From positions 4,464,001 to 4,528,000 of the forward strand of contig CM066303.1 in the NCBI GenBank assembly GCA_033807695.1: a stretch of DNA of 64,000 bases, given 5' to 3'. Shown piece after piece: positions 58,705 to 64,000 of this stretch. The notes under the pieces were generated by a model. It searched no databases. It was not told the DNA's origin and was given only the letters and a program-made list of their open reading frames with translations. Position numbers and translations under genes: made by a program. The stretch is from Daedaleopsis sinensis. Lineage: Eukaryota; Basidiomycota; Agaricomycetes; Polyporales; Polyporaceae. How positions within the stretch are numbered: the stretch's first letter is position 1; each line of letters starts with the position of its first letter.

Positions 58705-60120
58705 GATACTCGTGCTCTTGCGCCTCCGAGTCATTCCGGTATAAGAAAAATCCGACGCGCATACCGTTGTCGGGACTCGGGTATCCATTTAGGTGATCTA
58801 TCCTCATGTTGCCGATGCTAATATTGCTTCCATCTACTACCTCGCATATCTTGGCTACCGCTATCTCTACGCTCTCACTGCACTGGCCTCACTGTTAGCT
58901 TCTTGACGATCTCCACGCACCTCTCCCACATCATCATCATGCCCAGCACTAAAACGCATCGCCGCATAGTACACCTATACTACTACTAGAACAAGACAAC
59001 ATTGTATCAACTGTCCCATAGTAACTTCTTGTCTAACTTGAACTCATGCAGATTACCCGCACCCGGTGGGCATGAGCGCTTGACGCGTGACCGGCGCTAA
59101 GTAAGCGATCCTAACGGCGGCGACCGTGACGTACGTCTTAAGTATATACGGTACGGGTATACCTCTTCCTCTTCCTCCTCCCTTTATGAGCGAGCTGCGG
59201 CAACGAGCTCATCTAAAACTGACTGTGCTCCTGTCTCTGTTTGCTGAAAGCTCTGTGTCACCAATGCGGCGGTCTGCTGGTTGCTTGCTGAACAGCCTCG
59301 CCCTCCGAGTCAATCCACCGTATCTTCAATAAAAAGCGCTTTTCAAACTTCTTTGATGAAAGAATAGGTCTATGGGGCCACTGGTAGAGAGCGATTGAGT
59401 GTAGGTCATGCGCATATGGCGCTGAAGCCCGCGGAGAAAGCACTGGAGAAAGCACTTGCTTAGCGAGGTAAGAAGTGGCATGTTGGATACAACATTCTCA
59501 ACTTCGTGTTGAAGGCTACCTTGTCCATCTCAACCTCCTTGTTCCACATGCAATCGTCTTTCAAATACTTGAAGCTGTCACCAACTCCTGGAGCACCTGC
59601 GCAATATCAGCAAGGACTATGCGGCGTCCCATATTTCACGGCGACTATGACGTGTTCTTTAGTTCGGAGAAGTATCAAAAACTCGCCCGGCCCTGTTATC
59701 GGAAACTCAGGTGGTGAGTTTCCTCCCTTTTCTGCCTTAGTCGCGGATACACATGCACGGCCGCCGTCGCCAACCATCTTTGTCTTCAGTCTTTCCTCGC
59801 GCAACAAACCCTACTGGCAATGGTCTTGGGTACTCGCGACTTGGGCTTTGCTGTGGTCGTTGTCGCTCGTTCGAAAGCAAGGGCTTATGCGGACTATAAG
59901 CTCTTTGTGGTGACAAAGTCTCGACATTGGCATTGGCATCGGAGGTGATCAGTGGAGAGCCGCGGTGACGGCTGGACAATGACAATCAGCCAGTCCCTCC
60001 GGTATAAGTAAGAGCCTCTGTGATCGGGCAGTCTGTCCTCATCCCCTCTCTTCTACAAACCACTCAATCATCCTGGAGCCCCTACTGTGGACCATTGCCA
60101 CTTGCCATCTCGCATTGCTC
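58705..60120. other. Intergenic between dynamin genes
   Basis: About 1.4 kb without a convincing gene. Open frames near 59475-59985 on both strands lack family character. A TATA-like GTATAAGT at 60002-60008 lies about 115 bp before the ATG of the next dynamin gene and could be its core promoter. Confidence 0.45.
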
Positions 60121-63049
60121 ATGAAGTCCTCTGACGACACAACCTCCTCTCAACCCAACTCGATGCCCAGCCTCCTGCAAACGGACTATGCGAAGGACAC
60201 GCACAAGCTCACCGATGTTGTCGATCAGCTGCGTTCTATTGGGTAGGCATAATCCATTGTATATCAAGTGCAATTTCGCTGATTAGTGCCCGGAATGTTC
60301 AGCGTACAGCACGAGTTGCATCTTCCACGCATCGCCGTGATTGGCAACCAAAGCGCGGGAAAGTCCAGTCTCGTCGAGGCGATCTCCGAGGCACGTATCC
60401 ATCCAGCGATCCACTCACTTACAGTCGCTTATCTCCTGTCCTCCACTCTGAGCTCAGATCAGCGTACCCAGGGACTCGGGCATGTGCACTCGCTGCCCGA
60501 TGGAGTGTCGCCTCCGGCCGTCCAGGTCTGCCGACTGGTCCTGCCAGATTTCTATACGCAGGAAGGGCGTGGAGAACACAGATATGCCCGAAGTAAATTT
60601 CGGCGAGTGTATCGTACACAAGGCCGACGTCGAGAAGATGATCCGCCGCGCGCAGCTCGCGGTGTTAGACCAGAAGACCCCGATGTCGCATTTTTTGGAC
60701 ATGGAGGACGAGGTGTTAGAGGCGATGATGTGCTCAAACACTCTACCGCGCTTCTCGAGCGACGTGGTCTGCTTGCATATCGCGGGGCCTGACCTTCCCA
60801 CCCTCTCCTTCATCGACCTGCCAGGTGCGCTGCCCCGGATTATCGACCAAGGCTAAGTCTGAATTGAGCTTACAATTGCTTTGTAGGCATCATTCATAAC
60901 GCCGACCTTGACACAATTCAACTGGTGCAGAACCTTGTCAAGTCATACCTTGGCGATAACTCCTTGATCCTTGTCGCGCTGACTATGAGCGGTTCGTGTC
61001 CACCATTGTGAACTCTGGTGCCCCGCTGATTGGAGTTACAGACGATATTGAGAATCAGAGCGCAGCTCGGCTCGCGCGCGATGCCGATCCTACGGGATCG
61101 CGCACGATCGGTATGTTCCATTCTCTTTACTTACTACTATTCCATCTGATGATTCGTGCTGGAAGGCGTTTTGACGAAGCCCGACACCATGGACCCCGGC
61201 TCCTCCGCACACGAGAAGTGGCTAGACATCATCGAGGGACGCCGTCACATTCTCACACATGGGTACCACTGCGTACGTCAGCCAAACGATGTAGAGCGGA
61301 AGATGAAAGGCTTCACGCCTTTGGACGCGCGTGCAATTGAGGCCGCGTTTTTCAAGCACACGAAGCCTTGGTCTATGTCCCCCCACCGCGATCGCTTCGG
61401 GACTCACAATCTCGGTAGGACAATGAGCCGGCTGCTCATTGAGATGACACGACGCTCGTCAGTCCTACCTTTAGGATGCATGGAACGGATGAACTGACTA
61501 TCGATCTTTCAGCCTGCCGACGATGAAGAAACAGATCCTCACCCACATCCGCTCGTGCGACCGGGACCTCCGCGCCATGCCGCCGCTGGTGACTAGTGAT
61601 CCCATCATCTTCGTCATGAACATGGTCACTACATTCGTCAGCACGCTGATTGAGCACGTCCGCGGCTCGACAACGAAGGCGGCGTTCGTGCAGCAGAACA
61701 ACGCGCTCTACGCTAACCTTCACGCCGCGATCGGGCTCACCGCGCCCGTCTTCGCTCCGTACAACGACAGTGCCCCTCAAGGTACACGTTTCATTCCACA
61801 AGGAGATCCATCCCAAGGGTTTCACCAGGTACGCGGCCGGGTCATGGGCCTCGACGACATCAGAGCCCACATCGCAGCGTACGTAGCCTTTCTACGAGTG
61901 TGAGACTCCGGGTCACTCAACCCTTACTGACAGGTCGATCACGCGCGAGCTGCCCCACCACGTTCCATACGCGGCACGCGAGTCCCTGATCCGTGCGTTC
62001 CAGGAGACCTGGCAGCAGGACATCACCGAGTGCTTCGAAGCTGTGAAACAGGAATTCTCGCAGCTCCTGCAGGAGATCATTCACCTGCACTTCGGGCGGT
62101 TTTCAGCTCTGAAGGCTGCGGTCAGGTATGTTGTGACTCATGACGTCGACGGGGGGAACCAGGTATTGACGGAGAGTGCGCAGGTCGCTCATCGCAGATT
62201 TCCTGACGGTACGTGCCGAGAAGGCTCTGGATACGATCGACTACCACCTCTTCTCCGAGCGGACGCTGCTGTACACGCAGAACCGTGAGTACCTTGCCGC
62301 GCAGCGCGCGAAATATCTAGCTGGCTACTCGAACGTGCCGCAACCTTTCACAACCCCCTCGGCCGCCTCTAGTAAGTGGCGTTTACTGTCTATCAAAACC
62401 CTCTCCTGCTGACAGCCTGCCTTTTTAGCAGAGCAGCAGTGCTCGAACACGCCAAAGACGAGTATGTTCGATTTCAGTCAAGCACATCCAGGAGGTATAT
62501 AGATGAGCATCACTTGCACCAGCTCGCAGACACTGAACAACACGCAGGCGGCTCACAGTCCAACCATACCCAAGCTCCCGCCTTCCCGACGCCGTCGGCT
62601 GGCCCCTCGCGAACGACGACGTCTGCTGGACCATCAGGCACGGTGAACGCTTCATCTCCGTCCAACACAGCGCCGCTGCAGCACGAATTGGAGCTCATGG
62701 CGGACGTCCGCGCGTACTTCGACATCGCGCATCAGGTGAGCGAGCTCGCGCATTTGTACAGTCCAGGGGCCTACACCCTGAGACCAATATGCTCATGCTG
62801 ATGCGGCTCACCCAGCGCATCCTGGACGACGTCCAGCGTGCCATTGACCTCAGGTTCCTGTACGGTTTCTGCGACGAGCTGCAGGACGTCATGCTCGAGA
62901 AGCTCGGGGTCGGGGCCCCGGACGCGAAGGCGCAGTGTGTCGCGTATCTCGCCGAGGACCCGAGCGACGCTGCGAAGCGCGAGGTGCTCCTCTCCCAGAA
63001 GAGGAAGTTTGAGAACGCGATGAAGACATTGAACGCCTTCGGGTTGTGA
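60121..63049 (+). CDS. Dynamin-like GTPase 2
   Basis: A tandem paralog of the preceding gene, with about eleven exons and roughly 740 residues from ATG 60121 (MKSSDDTTSSQPNSM). GTPase motifs are present: AVIGNQSAGKSSLVEAISE, SVPRDSGMCTRCPMECRL, FIDLPG and VLTKPDTM. The stalk (MKKQILTHIRSCDRDLRA, HVPYAARESLIRAFQETWQ) and a Ser/Thr/Pro-rich insert are followed by a GED-like end (LELMADVRAYFDIAHQ, IDLRFLYGFCDELQDVML, NAFGL). Intron positions match gene 1. At the end of the P-loop exon the donor is GAG|GCACGT, so a GC-AG intron replaces the GT-AG intron of gene 1, and Glu replaces the final Gly. Function is presumed as for gene 1. Confidence 0.9.
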
Positions 63050-63344
63050 GTGGCATCTGCGTCTGGAGGCTTGTCGCGGGAGATTGTGGTTCTCAAGCTC
63101 GGTCATTTCTCTCCTCCCGCGCTATCTGCGTATAGCTGTCTGTGTCTCGTATCGTCTACTTGTTTCAATGCGTCATTTCTGCTCTCATGACGTTTGCTGG
63201 GGGCGTGTACCCTACCTGAGTGGGCGGTACTCCGGGATCAGGAATGCCAAGTCCGTAAATGGCGTCACGGCGGGCATGCGTTGGTATGTGCTTCGATTTT
63301 CGAGCGAGATGAATCCAGTTTTGACTGCTCCTCTCTACCGCAGC
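63050..63344. other. Short gap lacking dynamin 5' exons
   Basis: Only 295 bp separate the stop of dynamin 2 from the first recognisable exon of the third copy. No frame here matches the P-loop or switch I exons, although a proper AG acceptor (CTCTACCGCAG) precedes 63345. Confidence 0.6.
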
Positions 63345-64000
63345 ACGCGGACGCCGGCATTGACACGCTGAAGGCTGGCGCGCTCCAGGTTGAGGGAGCG
63401 AAGTCGTTGGCGTTCTCAAGGAACGTTATCTGCGTGGACCTCGCTGGTCCGGATCTCGTTGATCTGTCTTTCGTGGATCTTCCGGGTGAGCGTCTTCATG
63501 GATTCTGCTCTCGGTATAGGTTACTGAGATAGCTTTTCCCTCAGGCATCGTCCAAAACGCGGAGCCCGAAATCGTGAAGCTCGTAGAGGATCTTGTCACC
63601 TCGTATGTCGAGGGCAACTGCCTCATTCTCGTCACGTTGCCGATGAGCGGTAAGATCCATATCGCATCGCAAGGTCCTTGCAGTAACTTACGACGACTTG
63701 CACCTCAAGACGACATCGAAAATCAAAAGGCGGCTCGGATCGCGAAGCATGTCGACCCGCACGGTGTGCGCACTATCGGTAAGCCGGATTCGGTTCGCAT
63801 AAGTCTGTCGACGACTTACAAGTGTGCAGGCGTTATGACCAAACCGGACACTCTCGCGCCTGGTTCAACGAAGAGCAGAGAGATGTGGCTCGACGTCCTT
63901 GAAGGCCGGCGTCATCCGCTCAACCACGGTTACTATTGCACGCGTCAACCCGATGATGACAAGCGCCTCAAGGGTGTCACCCCTGCCGATGCTCGGGCTG
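63345..64000 (+). pseudogene. Dynamin-like GTPase 3, missing P-loop exons, runs off the window
   Basis: Exons match the middle of the GTPase domain of gene 1: HADAGIDTLKAGALQVEGAK, SLAFSRNVICVDLAGPDL and SFVDLPG; then IVQNAEPEIVKLVEDLV and ILVTLPMS; then DDIENQKAARIAKHVDP; then VMTKPDTLAPGSTKSREMW and the start of the stalk. It is closer to gene 1 than to gene 2. The exons for residues that hold the P-loop and switch I are absent upstream, so unless they lie in an unseen arrangement this copy cannot bind GTP normally. Frame and splice sites are otherwise intact. The 3' part lies beyond the window. Confidence 0.75.

Noticed and set aside
59475..59985. Overlapping frames of 80-135 codons between dynamin genes
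   Set aside because: Both strands are open, with low complexity and no recognisable family or introns.

Overview
The window is nuclear DNA of a filamentous basidiomycete, most likely an Agaricomycete. Genes are dense and GC-rich, and nearly all are split by introns of about 50-60 bp with GT(A/G)AGT donors. Several families are typical of mushroom-forming fungi: expanded F-box and WD40 proteins, a secreted GMC oxidoreductase, tandem dynamin-like GTPases, and CACTA (Tnp2) and Helitron transposases. I rebuilt most gene models by splicing exons by eye, so gene spans are firmer than individual splice sites. No tRNA, rRNA or CRISPR array was seen.

Layout. 1-2.1 kb: a frameshifted relic of a WRAP53/TCAB1-like WD40 gene. 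2.5-18.4 kb, all minus strand: two paralogous F-box + WD40 genes (2546-5187 and 15579-18393) enclose a secreted, probably GPI-anchored GMC oxidoreductase, an acidic leucine-rich protein and mitochondrial Mn superoxide dismutase. 18.9-21.9 kb: an eight-repeat WD40 protein with a long N-terminal extension. 22-23.8 kb: repeats, including one copy of a 599-bp inverted-repeat element. 23.8-32.9 kb: a large low-complexity protein, a SUN-domain protein, a tail-anchored WD-like protein divergent from it, a membrane protein, and an unrecognised small protein. 33.4-42.5 kb, all plus strand: two unrecognised small genes, then three tandem paralogs with an N-terminal membrane anchor, a disordered linker and a shared C-terminal domain I cannot name, then a coiled-coil membrane protein. 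42.7-55.4 kb: a transposon-rich block holding an intact-looking Tnp2 transposase, a head-to-head inverted ~40-bp satellite, the second copy of the 599-bp element, an intact 1,662-residue Helitron Rep-helicase, and a 645-bp copy of the promoter and first exon of the WD40 gene at 21.8 kb. 55.7 kb to the end: a tandem array of dynamin-like GTPases, two complete and a third lacking its P-loop exons and running off the window.

The strongest leads for something new are two. One is the tandem family at 35.8-40.1 kb. The other is the pair of near-perfect duplications linking the WD40 locus (21.5-23.1 kb) to the block around the Helitron (47.9-55.4 kb), where the gene fragment sits between 7-bp direct repeats and forms a chimeric reading frame.
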